DNA of 33,689 nt from Rhodoferax sp. UBA5149 (GTDB lineage Bacteria > Pseudomonadota > Gammaproteobacteria > Burkholderiales > Burkholderiaceae_C): the NCBI RefSeq assembly GCF_002413825.1, contig NZ_DHXT01000062.1:1-33689 (forward strand), in the 5' to 3' direction. Each line of letters starts with the position of its first letter. The stretch's first letter is position 1. The translations under genes and the position numbers were made by a program. Shown in pieces: positions 6,674 to 15,204 of this stretch. The notes below the pieces were generated by a model, which worked only from the letters and a program-made list of their open reading frames with translations, did no database searches and was not told where the DNA came from.

Positions 6674-7282
6674 ATGACTGTTTTTGCTGTAAACCCCGAG
6701 GCTCTGAAAAATACCGTTGCTGCCGCACTTGGCGAAAAAGTCAAGCATATCGTTGTTGCATTGGGTGAGGTGACCGTGGTGGTGGGTGCTGCCGATTATC
6801 TGGCTGCTGCCAAAATTTTGCGAGATGCGCCAGATTGCTGCTTTGAGCAGTTGATCGATTTGTGCGGTGTGGATTATTCCGAGTACAAACATGGGAGCCT
6901 TGAGGGGCTGCGCTATTGCGTGGTGTCGCACTTGCTGTCCGTCAAATTGAATCAGCGTCTGCGTCTGAAAGTGTTTGCGCCGGATGATGATCTTCCCTTG
7001 GTGGCCTCGGTCAATGACATCTGGAATTCCGCCAACTGGTTCGAGCGCGAGGCGTTTGACCTGTTCGGCATTGTGTTTGAGGGTCACAGCGACTTGCGCC
7101 GCATTTTGACCGATTACGGCTTCATTGGTCACCCGTTCCGCAAGGATTTCCCTTTAAGCGGCCATGTAGAAATGCGCTATGACGCAGAGAGCAAGCGGGT
7201 CGTTTACCAGCCCGTCACGATTGAGCCGCGCGAAATCACACCGCGCATCATTCGTGAAGAAAACTATGGAGGCCTGCACTAG
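6674..7282 (+). CDS. nuoC: NADH-quinone oxidoreductase subunit C (30 kDa)
   Basis: The 202-residue protein carries the 30-kDa subunit signature, including NSANWFEREAFDLFGIVFEGHSDLRRILTDYGFIGHPFRKDFPLSG. It packs against NuoD in the peripheral arm and holds no cofactor. I chose ATG 6674, which gives MTVFAVNPEAL and has AAGGA at good distance; the frame is open for eight codons before it, inside nuoB. NuoC and NuoD are separate here, unlike the fused NuoCD of E. coli. Confidence 0.96.
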   Translation: MTVFAVNPEALKNTVAAALGEKVKHIVVALGEVTVVVGAADYLAAAKILRDAPDCCFEQLIDLCGVDYSEYKHGSLEGLRYCVVSHLLSVKLNQRLRLKVFAPDDDLPLVASVNDIWNSANWFEREAFDLFGIVFEGHSDLRRILTDYGFIGHPFRKDFPLSGHVEMRYDAESKRVVYQPVTIEPREITPRIIREENYGGLH

Positions 7283-7294
7283 GCGGTTTGTGTT

Positions 7295-8548
7295 ATGGCT
7301 GAAATAAAAAACTACACACTTAACTTCGGGCCGCAACATCCGGCGACGCACGGTGTTTTGCGCCTGGTGCTGGAGCTTGATGGCGAGGTGGTGCAACGCG
7401 CTGACCCGCATATCGGCTTGTTGCATCGGGCGACGGAAAAGCTGGCTGAGAGCAAGACTTTCATTCAGTCCTTGCCCTACATGGATCGGCTTGATTACGT
7501 ATCGATGATGTGCAGCGAGCATGCTTACTGCCTGGCCATCGAGAAGCTGATGGGCATTGAAGTGCCCGTGCGTGCCCAGTACATCCGTGTGATGTTTGCC
7601 GAGATCACGCGTCTGCTCAATCATCTGTTGCAGGTAGGTACCTACGGCAACGATTGCGGCAGCTCGACCATTCTGATCTACACATTTCGCGAGCGCGAAG
7701 ATCTGTTTGATATGTACGAGGCGGTCAGCGGCGCCCGCATGCATGCGGCGTACTTTCGTCCGGGTGGGGTGTACCGGGATCTGCCCGATACCATGCCTCA
7801 GTACAAAGCCAACAAGGTTCGCAACGCCAAGGGTATTGCGCAGCTCAATAGCAACCGCAAGGGTTCGCTGCTGGACTTCATCGAAGATTTTACGCAACGT
7901 TTCCCGGCCCTTCTGGGGGAGTACCACACGCTCCTCACGGAAAACCGGATATGGAAGCAGCGCACGGTAGGTATTGGGGTGGCGACGCCCGAGCGGGCTC
8001 TGAACCTGGGCTTTACCGGTCCCATGTTGCGTGCATCTGGCTTGGCGTGGGATATACGCAAGAAGCAACCCTACGATGTGTACGATCGCCTGGATTTCGA
8101 TATTCCTGTCGGCGTCACCGGCGATTGTTACGACCGTTATCTGGTTCGCATGGAAGAGATGAAGCAGTCCAATCGCATCATCAAGCAGTGCGTGGACTGG
8201 TTGCGCGTCAATCCCGGCCCGGTGATCACGGATAACCACAAAGTGGCGGCGCCCGATCGTGAATCCATGAAATCCAACATGGAAGAGCTGATCCATCATT
8301 TCAAGCTGTTCTCAGAAGGCTTTCACGTGCCTGAAGGCGAGGCCTACGCCGGTGTGGAACACCCCAAGGGGGAGTTTGGCATCTATCTGGTGAGCGATGG
8401 CGCCAACAAGCCTTACCGCATGAAGATCCGCTCGGCTGGTTTTGCCCATTTGGCCAGTCTGAATGAGCTGGCAGGCGGTCACATGATTGCGGACGCAGTG
8501 GCCGTGATCGGGTCTATGGATATTGTGTTTGGAGAGATTGACCGATGA
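7295..8548 (+). CDS. nuoD: NADH-quinone oxidoreductase subunit D (49 kDa)
   Basis: The 417-residue subunit is related to the large subunit of NiFe hydrogenases and forms the quinone pocket together with NuoB. The N-terminal FGPQHPATHGVLRLVLELDGE carries the histidine loop that contacts the quinone head group. The end VIGSMDIVFGEIDR is the family terminus. Its stop overlaps the nuoE start (ATGA). The ribosome binding site is not obvious; translation may depend on nuoC, which ends 12 bases upstream. Confidence 0.98.
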   Translation: MAEIKNYTLNFGPQHPATHGVLRLVLELDGEVVQRADPHIGLLHRATEKLAESKTFIQSLPYMDRLDYVSMMCSEHAYCLAIEKLMGIEVPVRAQYIRVMFAEITRLLNHLLQVGTYGNDCGSSTILIYTFREREDLFDMYEAVSGARMHAAYFRPGGVYRDLPDTMPQYKANKVRNAKGIAQLNSNRKGSLLDFIEDFTQRFPALLGEYHTLLTENRIWKQRTVGIGVATPERALNLGFTGPMLRASGLAWDIRKKQPYDVYDRLDFDIPVGVTGDCYDRYLVRMEEMKQSNRIIKQCVDWLRVNPGPVITDNHKVAAPDRESMKSNMEELIHHFKLFSEGFHVPEGEAYAGVEHPKGEFGIYLVSDGANKPYRMKIRSAGFAHLASLNELAGGHMIADAVAVIGSMDIVFGEIDR

Positions 8549-9057
8549 GCGCCGTAGCTACTTCCCAAGCGATTTCCGATGCGACCAAGGCACGTTTTGC
8601 CAAGGAAGTCGCCAAATACCCTGCGGATCAAAAGCAGTCTGCAGTGATGGCATGCCTGACCATTGTCCAGCAGGAAGCTGGTTACGTGAGCGCCGAGAGT
8701 GAAAAGCTCGTGGCCGATTATCTGGGTATGGCACCGATAGCGGTTCACGAGGTCACCACGTTTTACAACATGTACAACCAGCAGCCCGTTGGCAAGTACA
8801 AGCTCAACGTGTGCACCAATTTGCCCTGCCAATTGCGTGACGGCGGCAAGGCCCTCGAACATCTGGAGCACAAGCTGGGTGTCGGCATGGGTGAGACAAC
8901 CCCGGACGGCATGTTCACTTTGCAACAGTGCGAATGCCTTGGCGCTTGTGCAGACTCGCCGGTATTGCTGGTCAACGACCGGACGATGTGCAGTTTCATG
9001 AGCAACGACAAGCTCGACCAGTTGGTGGACGGCCTGCGCGCTGCGGGGAGCACATGA
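8545..9057 (+). CDS. nuoE: NADH-quinone oxidoreductase subunit E (24 kDa)
   Basis: The 170-residue thioredoxin-fold subunit holds the off-path 2Fe-2S cluster N1a. The ligands are C90 and C95 (CTNLPC) and C131 and C135 (CLGAC). It belongs to the NADH-oxidising module with NuoF and NuoG. The start overlaps the nuoD stop as ATGA, and its own stop overlaps the nuoF start in the same way, so the three are probably translationally coupled. Confidence 0.97.
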   Translation: MSAVATSQAISDATKARFAKEVAKYPADQKQSAVMACLTIVQQEAGYVSAESEKLVADYLGMAPIAVHEVTTFYNMYNQQPVGKYKLNVCTNLPCQLRDGGKALEHLEHKLGVGMGETTPDGMFTLQQCECLGACADSPVLLVNDRTMCSFMSNDKLDQLVDGLRAAGST

Positions 9058-10433
9058 TGACGGCCGAAAAAATTCTCGCCCAGTTTCAAGCCACAGGTGT
9101 GCAGACCTGCTTTCATGATCGGCATATCAATCCGCAAATTTACGCTGGGTTGAACGGCACCAATTGGCGCTTGAAGGACTATGAAGCGCGCGGTGGTTAC
9201 CAGGCCTTGCGCAAAATTCTTGGATTAGATGGTGCTGGCGCAGCAGGCGACACCGGTGTTGTGGGTTTGACGCCAGAGCAGGTGACAGCAACCGTCAAAG
9301 AATCCTCCTTGCGGGGTCGTGGCGGCGCAGGTTTTCCGACCGGACTCAAGTGGAGCTTCATGCCACGCCAGTTTCCGGGCCAGAAGTACCTGGTGTGCAA
9401 CTCCGATGAGGGTGAGCCGGGCACCTGCAAAGACCGCGACATCCTGCAGTTCAACCCCCACATCGTCATTGAGGGCATGATCATCGCCGCGTATGCCATG
9501 GGCATCACCGTGGGCTACAACTACATTCATGGCGAGATCTTCACGAGCTACGATCGCTTTGAAGAGGCTCTGGAAGAGGCTCGTGCCGCCGGTCTGTTGG
9601 GCAACAACATTCTGGGTAGCAGTTTCACTTTCCAGTTGCATGCTGCACATGGATTTGGTGCGTATATTTGCGGCGAAGAAACGGCGTTGCTGGAGTCCCT
9701 CGAAGGCAAGAAGGGCCAACCCCGATTCAAACCACCGTTCCCGGCAAGTTTTGGTCTGTACGGAAAACCGACGACCATCAACAACACGGAAACCTTTGCC
9801 GCCGTGCCGTGGATTATCCGCAACGGCGGGCAGGCCTATCTGGAGTGCGGCAAGCCGAACAATGGCGGCACCAAAATCTACTCCGTCAGTGGCGACGTGG
9901 AGCTGCCGGGCAACTACGAAGTCCCGATGGGCACACCGTTCTCCAAATTGCTTGAAATCGCGGGCGGTGTGCGCAGTGGTCGCCAGCTCAAAGCCGTGAT
10001 TCCTGGCGGCTCGTCGTCACCTATTTTGCCGGCCAGCATCATGATGGACTGCACGATGGACTACGACTCCATCGCCAAAGCGGGGTCGATGCTGGGCTCG
10101 GGCGCGGTGATTGTTCTTGACGACAGCCGTTGCATGGTCAAAAGCCTGCAACGCTTGAGCTACTTTTACATGCACGAATCGTGTGGCCAGTGCACACCAT
10201 GCCGCGAAGGAACCGGCTGGCTGTCGCGCGTGGTGGACCGTATTGAAAATGGTCAGGGTCGGCCCACCGACATGGACTTGTTGAATTCGATCGCTGAAGA
10301 CATTCAGGGTCGAACCATTTGTGCCTTGGGCGATGCGGCGGCTATGCCGGTGCGGGCCATGCTCAAGCATTTCCGTCATGAATTTGAATATCACGTAGAG
10401 CACAAGACCTGCATGGTCCCAGCCCACGTCTGA
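9054..10433 (+). CDS. nuoF: NADH-quinone oxidoreductase subunit F (51 kDa), FMN and NADH site
   Basis: The 459-residue subunit binds FMN and NADH and cluster N3. GRGGAGFPTG at residues 88-97 is the nucleotide-binding loop. Cluster ligands are C377, C380 and C383 (ESCGQCTPCREGTGW) and C423 (TICALGD). The start is ATG 9054, overlapping the nuoE stop, or ATG 9057. GGGGAG at 9045-9050 is better spaced for the second; the difference is one methionine. The frame is open further upstream, but that part lies within nuoE. Confidence 0.97.
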   Translation: MMTAEKILAQFQATGVQTCFHDRHINPQIYAGLNGTNWRLKDYEARGGYQALRKILGLDGAGAAGDTGVVGLTPEQVTATVKESSLRGRGGAGFPTGLKWSFMPRQFPGQKYLVCNSDEGEPGTCKDRDILQFNPHIVIEGMIIAAYAMGITVGYNYIHGEIFTSYDRFEEALEEARAAGLLGNNILGSSFTFQLHAAHGFGAYICGEETALLESLEGKKGQPRFKPPFPASFGLYGKPTTINNTETFAAVPWIIRNGGQAYLECGKPNNGGTKIYSVSGDVELPGNYEVPMGTPFSKLLEIAGGVRSGRQLKAVIPGGSSSPILPASIMMDCTMDYDSIAKAGSMLGSGAVIVLDDSRCMVKSLQRLSYFYMHESCGQCTPCREGTGWLSRVVDRIENGQGRPTDMDLLNSIAEDIQGRTICALGDAAAMPVRAMLKHFRHEFEYHVEHKTCMVPAHV

Positions 10434-10445
10434 GCGAGTCCCAAG

Positions 10446-12581
10446 ATGATTGAAATTGAACTCGACGGCAAGAAGGTAGACATTGTTGAAGGCAGCATGA
10501 TCATGCATGCCGCCGACAAGGCCGGCACCTACATTCCGCATTTTTGCTATCACAAGAAGCTCAGCATCGCGGCCAGCTGCCGTATGTGCTTGGTGGACGT
10601 GGAAAAAATGCCCAAACCCATGCCAGCTTGTGCTACGCCTGTGACACAGGGCATGATTGTCCGCACCAAGAGCGACAAGGCAATCAAAGCGCAAAAGTCA
10701 GTCATGGAATTCCTGCTGATCAATCATCCGCTGGATTGCCCTATTTGTGACCAGGGTGGCGAGTGTCAGTTGCAGGATCTGGCCGTGGGTTACGGCGCTT
10801 CCGCTTCCCGCTACGAGGAAGAAAAACGGGTTGTGGCCGTCAAAGATGTTGGCCCCCTGATTTCGATGCAGGAAATGAGTCGCTGCATTCACTGCACCCG
10901 TTGCGTTCGTTTTGGTCAGGAAGTGGCCGGTGTGATGGAGTTGGGCATGTCGCATCGCGGCGAGCACGCCGAGATCGAAACCTTTGTCGGCCACACGGTT
11001 GACTCGGAGCTCTCGGGCAACATGATCGACATCTGCCCGGTTGGTGCCTTGACCAGCAAGCCGTTTCGCTACAGCGCACGGACGTGGGAATTGTCGCGCC
11101 GCAAGTCCATCAGCCCGCACGACTCGACCGGCGCCAATCTGATCGTGCAAGTCAAGAATAACAAGGTCATGCGCGTGGTGCCGCTCGAGAACGAAGCGGT
11201 CAACGAGTGCTGGATTGCCGACCGCGACCGTTTCTCCTACGAGGCCTTGAACGGCGATGAACGTCTGACCACCCCCATGCTCAAGCAGGGCGGAGTGTGG
11301 AAGTCGGTCGATTGGCAGACCGCACTGGAGTACGTCGCCAATGGTTTGAAGCAAATCAAGTCTGAGCACGGTGCCGCGAGTATGGGGGCGCTAGTCAGTC
11401 CGCACAGCACGCTTGAGGAGTTGAGTCTCGCCGGCGCCTTGATGCGCGGACTGGGCAGTCAGAACGTTGATTACCGATTGCGCAATGCCGAATTCATGGC
11501 AAGCGAAGGTGTGCGCTATCTGGGGACCTCCATTGCGTCCTTGGCCGAACTCCAGCGTGTGTTGGTGGTCGGTTCCAGCCTGCGCAAGGATCATCCCCTG
11601 TTTGCGCAGAGAATTCGGCAGGCAGCCCGCAAGGGATGTACGGTGAATGCTATTTATGCTGTCGCAGAAGACTGGGCTCTGCCTGTTTCCAATGCCATGC
11701 TGTGCGCCAGCAGTACCTGGGTGCAGGCCCTGGCCGACGTTGCCGCTGCGGTGGCGGCCGACAAAGGTGTTGCGCCACTGGTGGCGGGTACCGCCAGTGA
11801 GACGGCCAAAGCCATCGCCAAGTCTTTGCTGAGCGGTGAGCGCAAGGCCATATTGCTGGGCAATGCGGCGGCACACCATGCCAAAGCCTCAAGCCTGCTG
11901 GCACTCGCCAACTGGATCGGTGAACAAACGGGTGCGACGGTGGGCTATCTCACGGAAGCTGCCAACACCGTGGGTGCACAGCTTGCTGGTGCGCTACCAG
12001 GGCAGGGTGGTTTGAACGCAGGTCAGATGCTCGACGGTGGTCTCAAAGCGATCCTGCTGATGAATAACGAGCCCGAATTTGATTCGGCCGCGGGTGCGTC
12101 GGCCCCGACCGGTCTGTCGCAAGCCGAGATGGTGGTGACGCTCAGCCCGTTTAAATCAAATATGGCGTTTAGTGATGTGTTGCTGCCCATTGCACCATTC
12201 ACAGAAACGTCTGGCACTTTCGTCAATGCCGAGGGACGGGTGCAAAGTTTTCATGCCGTGGTCAAACCCCTGGGTGAAACCCGCCCCGCGTGGAAGGTTT
12301 TGCGCGTGTTGGCTAACTTGTTGGGTGTGCCGGGTTTTGATTTCAACTCCTCGGAGGAGGTGCTCAACCAGGTGTGTGGTTTGCCGCCAGTGGGCGAGAC
12401 ACATTTGACCGCCGAGATGCTGAACAATATGACGCGTGTCGCAATTGATCTCACCCCGGCGACGGTCGCGCCGGTGGTAGCCCGTATTTATGCCTTGGAT
12501 GGTACGGTTCGCCGCGCTGCAAGCCTGCAGCTCACGGCAGACGCCAAAGGTACCGAACTGGCGCAGGAGGTGGCAGCATGA
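10446..12581 (+). CDS. nuoG: NADH-quinone oxidoreductase subunit G (75 kDa)
   Basis: The 711-residue subunit has an N-terminal ferredoxin-like domain with cluster N1b (C34, C45, C48, C62), cluster N5 (H94, C98, C101, C107 in HPLDCPICDQGGEC) and cluster N4 (C147, C150, C153, C197). A long molybdopterin-oxidoreductase-like domain without catalytic role follows. The extra cluster N7 motif of E. coli is not present, and the protein is about 200 residues shorter than the E. coli one, as in mitochondrial-type enzymes. The 12-base gap to nuoF has no strong ribosome binding site. The end overlaps nuoH by ATGA. Confidence 0.97.
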   Translation: MIEIELDGKKVDIVEGSMIMHAADKAGTYIPHFCYHKKLSIAASCRMCLVDVEKMPKPMPACATPVTQGMIVRTKSDKAIKAQKSVMEFLLINHPLDCPICDQGGECQLQDLAVGYGASASRYEEEKRVVAVKDVGPLISMQEMSRCIHCTRCVRFGQEVAGVMELGMSHRGEHAEIETFVGHTVDSELSGNMIDICPVGALTSKPFRYSARTWELSRRKSISPHDSTGANLIVQVKNNKVMRVVPLENEAVNECWIADRDRFSYEALNGDERLTTPMLKQGGVWKSVDWQTALEYVANGLKQIKSEHGAASMGALVSPHSTLEELSLAGALMRGLGSQNVDYRLRNAEFMASEGVRYLGTSIASLAELQRVLVVGSSLRKDHPLFAQRIRQAARKGCTVNAIYAVAEDWALPVSNAMLCASSTWVQALADVAAAVAADKGVAPLVAGTASETAKAIAKSLLSGERKAILLGNAAAHHAKASSLLALANWIGEQTGATVGYLTEAANTVGAQLAGALPGQGGLNAGQMLDGGLKAILLMNNEPEFDSAAGASAPTGLSQAEMVVTLSPFKSNMAFSDVLLPIAPFTETSGTFVNAEGRVQSFHAVVKPLGETRPAWKVLRVLANLLGVPGFDFNSSEEVLNQVCGLPPVGETHLTAEMLNNMTRVAIDLTPATVAPVVARIYALDGTVRRAASLQLTADAKGTELAQEVAA

Positions 12582-13660
12582 TTGACGCCATTTTTGCCTT
12601 TGGTCAGGGCCTGACGGACGCACCCTGGTGGGTTGCTGTTGGCTGGCCGGTGCTCTGGGCTCTGATCAAGATTGTGGTGGTGGTATTGCCCTTGATGGGT
12701 GCGGTCGCCTACCTCACTCTGTGGGAGCGAAAATTTTTGGGCTGGATGCAGGTTCGCTTAGGCCCCAATCGGGTTGGACCCTGGGGCATACTGCAGCCGA
12801 TTGCCGACGCCTTGAAACTGATGGGCAAAGAGATATTGATGCCGACGGCTGCCAGCAAGGAACTGTTCTTCATTGGACCAGTCTTGACCATCATGCCGGC
12901 CATGGCGGCTTGGGCAGTGATTCCTTTTGGCCCGGATGCTGCGTTGGCCAATATCAATGCCGGTCTGTTGTTTGTGATGGCGATCACCTCCATGGAGGTC
13001 TATGGCGTGGTGATTTCTGGCTGGGCATCGAATTCCAAGTATTCCTTTCTGGGCGCTATGCGTGCGTCGGCGCAGATGGTGAGCTATGAAATCGCCATGG
13101 GTTTCTGTCTGGTGATCGTGCTCATGGTATCGGCCAGCATGAACCTGACTGACATCGTCTCCGGACAGGGCAAGGGCTATTTCGCGCACATGGGGCTGAG
13201 CTTCCTGTCATGGAATTGGTTGCCGCTGCTGCCAATTTTTGTGGTCTACATTATTTCAGGCCTCGCTGAAACCAATCGTCACCCGTTTGACGTGGTGGAA
13301 GGTGAAGCTGAAATTGTGGCGGGGCACATGGTTGAGTATTCAGGCATGTCGTACGCCATGTTCTATCTGGCCGAATACGCGAACATGTGGATGGTGTCCA
13401 TTTTGGCAACCATCATGTTCCTCGGTGGATGGCTGTCGCCGATTGACAGTGCCCTGTTCAACTGGGTTCCGGGTTGGATCTGGCTCGGGATCAAGACCTG
13501 TGTTGTGGTCAGCCTGTTTATCTGGGTTCGTGCAACTTTTCCACGTTTCCGCTATGACCAGATCATGCGTTTGGGCTGGAAGGTTTTCATACCGGTGACC
13601 CTGGTATGGCTGGTGGTCGTGGGCGGGTGGATGCAAACCTCCTTCAATATCTGGAAGTAA
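12578..13660 (+). CDS. nuoH: NADH-quinone oxidoreductase subunit H
   Basis: The 360-residue membrane subunit has about eight helices and connects the peripheral and membrane arms. The conserved loop AETNRHPFDVVEGEAEIVAG, rich in glutamates, belongs to the quinone chamber and E-channel. GWMQVRLGPNRVGPWGILQPIADALKL near the N-terminus is another family hallmark. It starts within the nuoG stop (ATGA), with GGAGG just upstream. Confidence 0.98.
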   Translation: MIDAIFAFGQGLTDAPWWVAVGWPVLWALIKIVVVVLPLMGAVAYLTLWERKFLGWMQVRLGPNRVGPWGILQPIADALKLMGKEILMPTAASKELFFIGPVLTIMPAMAAWAVIPFGPDAALANINAGLLFVMAITSMEVYGVVISGWASNSKYSFLGAMRASAQMVSYEIAMGFCLVIVLMVSASMNLTDIVSGQGKGYFAHMGLSFLSWNWLPLLPIFVVYIISGLAETNRHPFDVVEGEAEIVAGHMVEYSGMSYAMFYLAEYANMWMVSILATIMFLGGWLSPIDSALFNWVPGWIWLGIKTCVVVSLFIWVRATFPRFRYDQIMRLGWKVFIPVTLVWLVVVGGWMQTSFNIWK

Positions 13661-13672
13661 CAGGAGTTCATC

Positions 13673-14194
13673 ATGTCCACCACTACTTCGACCCTTAAGC
13701 CGTCCGCTTTTTCCCTCAAGGATTTTCTCTCCAGTTTCATGTTGCTGGAGTTACTCAAGGGACTTGCGCTGACTGGCCGCTATGCTTTCCGCCGCGCGGT
13801 GACGATTCAGTTCCCGGAAGAAAAAACACCTCTGTCGCCAAGATTTCGAGGCCTGCATGCTTTGCGCCGCTACGAGAACGGTGAGGAACGCTGCATCGCC
13901 TGCAAGCTGTGCGAAGCGGTATGCCCTGCCATGGCCATCACGATTGAGTCCGAAGTGCGGGCCGATGGTTCGCGTCGCACCAGCCGCTATGACATTGACC
14001 TGACCAAATGCATCTTCTGCGGTTTCTGTGAGGAGAGCTGTCCGGTGGATTCGATTGTTGAAACCCATATTCTTGAGTACCACGGTGAAAAACGCGGCGA
14101 TCTCTACTTCACTAAAGAAATGCTGCTGGCCGTTGGCGATCGTTATGAAAAAGAAATCGCAGCCAGCAAGGCCGCTGACGCCAAGTACCGCTGA
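13673..14194 (+). CDS. nuoI: NADH-quinone oxidoreductase subunit I
   Basis: The 173-residue ferredoxin-type subunit carries clusters N6a and N6b. The two sets of ligands are C74-C77-C80-C84 (CIACKLCEAVCP) and C113-C116-C119-C123 (CIFCGFCEESCP). It passes electrons from NuoG to NuoB. An amphipathic N-terminal helix lies on the membrane. The start has a strong ribosome binding site, CAGGAG, which suggests independent initiation after nuoH. Confidence 0.98.
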   Translation: MSTTTSTLKPSAFSLKDFLSSFMLLELLKGLALTGRYAFRRAVTIQFPEEKTPLSPRFRGLHALRRYENGEERCIACKLCEAVCPAMAITIESEVRADGSRRTSRYDIDLTKCIFCGFCEESCPVDSIVETHILEYHGEKRGDLYFTKEMLLAVGDRYEKEIAASKAADAKYR

Positions 14195-14220
14195 CTAGCC
14201 GCAAGAAAGAAATTACACCT

Positions 14221-14895
14221 ATGGATGTCAAAACTGGTCTGTTCTACGCCTTTTCGGCGGTGCTGCTGTTCGCCGCGTTTCGGGTGATTACGGCCCGCAA
14301 CCCGGTTCACGCCGTGCTGTTTCTCGTGCTTTCATTCTTCCAGGCCGCCATGATCTGGATGCTGCTCAAGGCAGAGTTCCTCTCCATCACACTGGTGCTG
14401 GTTTATGTGGGGGCGGTGATGGTGTTGTTCCTGTTCGTCGTGATGATGCTGGACGTCAACGTCGACAGTGTCCGCCCGGGGTTTTGGAAGCATTTTCCGC
14501 TCGCCGCGGTGGTGGGTGTGCTCATCGCGCTGGAGATGGCTGCTGTATTGATGGGCGGGTTTCGGGTCAACGAAGAACTGCGTTCAAGTGCCGTTTTGGG
14601 TCAAGTGACCGGGCAACTATCGAATAGTCGCGAGCTGGGCAAGCTTTTGTATACCCAGTACCTCTATCCCCTTGAAATTGCTGCGGCGATTTTGCTGGTC
14701 GCCATGATCGCCGCTATCGCATTGACGCTGCGCCAACGCAAGGACAGCAAGTATGTGAGCCCGTACGACCAGGTTCGGGTGAAGTCAAAAGATCGCATGA
14801 TTGTGCTCAAGATGCCTGCTACCCAAGTGGCGCCAATTGAAGATGCGGCCGCAGAGATTGGGAAAAACAACGCGACTGCGGAGAAAAAAGCATGA
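14221..14895 (+). CDS. nuoJ: NADH-quinone oxidoreductase subunit J
   Basis: The 224-residue membrane subunit has five predicted helices, including the conserved LVYVGAVMVLFLFVVMMLDV helix (TM3) that changes shape during turnover. The C-terminal cytoplasmic tail of about 50 residues is charged and variable. Its stop overlaps the nuoK start as ATGA. Confidence 0.95.
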   Translation: MDVKTGLFYAFSAVLLFAAFRVITARNPVHAVLFLVLSFFQAAMIWMLLKAEFLSITLVLVYVGAVMVLFLFVVMMLDVNVDSVRPGFWKHFPLAAVVGVLIALEMAAVLMGGFRVNEELRSSAVLGQVTGQLSNSRELGKLLYTQYLYPLEIAAAILLVAMIAAIALTLRQRKDSKYVSPYDQVRVKSKDRMIVLKMPATQVAPIEDAAAEIGKNNATAEKKA

Positions 14896-15200
14896 CCTTG
14901 ACTCTTGGACATTTTCTTGCGCTCGGCGCCATGCTGTTTGCGCTGTCGGTGATCGGTATTTTTCTCAACCGGAAAAACTTGATTGTTTTACTGATGGCCA
15001 TCGAGCTGATGCTGTTGGCCGTGAATACGAATTTCGTGGCCTTTTCCTACTATCTGGGCGACATGCACGGTCAGATATTCGTGTTTTTCATTCTGACCGT
15101 CGCGGCCGCCGAATCGGCAATCGGTCTGGCTCTCCTGGTGCTGCTGTTCCGTAACAAATCCAGCATCAATGTAGACGAACTCAATACGCTCAAGGGTTAA
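14892..15200 (+). CDS. nuoK: NADH-quinone oxidoreductase subunit K
   Basis: The 102-residue protein is the three-helix MrpC-like subunit. The membrane glutamates of the proton path are present in MAIELMLLAVNTNFV and in TVAAAESAIGLALLV. It starts in the nuoJ stop (ATGA) and ends four bases before nuoL. Confidence 0.97.
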   Translation: MTLTLGHFLALGAMLFALSVIGIFLNRKNLIVLLMAIELMLLAVNTNFVAFSYYLGDMHGQIFVFFILTVAAAESAIGLALLVLLFRNKSSINVDELNTLKG

Positions 15201-15204
15201 TAAG

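Noticed and set aside
7154..8299. 381-codon minus-strand open frame opposite nuoD
   Set aside because: It lies wholly antisense to an unambiguous nuoD and nuoC end, with no family resemblance and no ribosome binding site.
8928..9053. 42-codon upstream extension of nuoF
   Set aside because: It lies inside nuoE in another frame; the ATG at 9054 gives the normal NuoF N-terminus and an ATGA overlap like other junctions in the operon.
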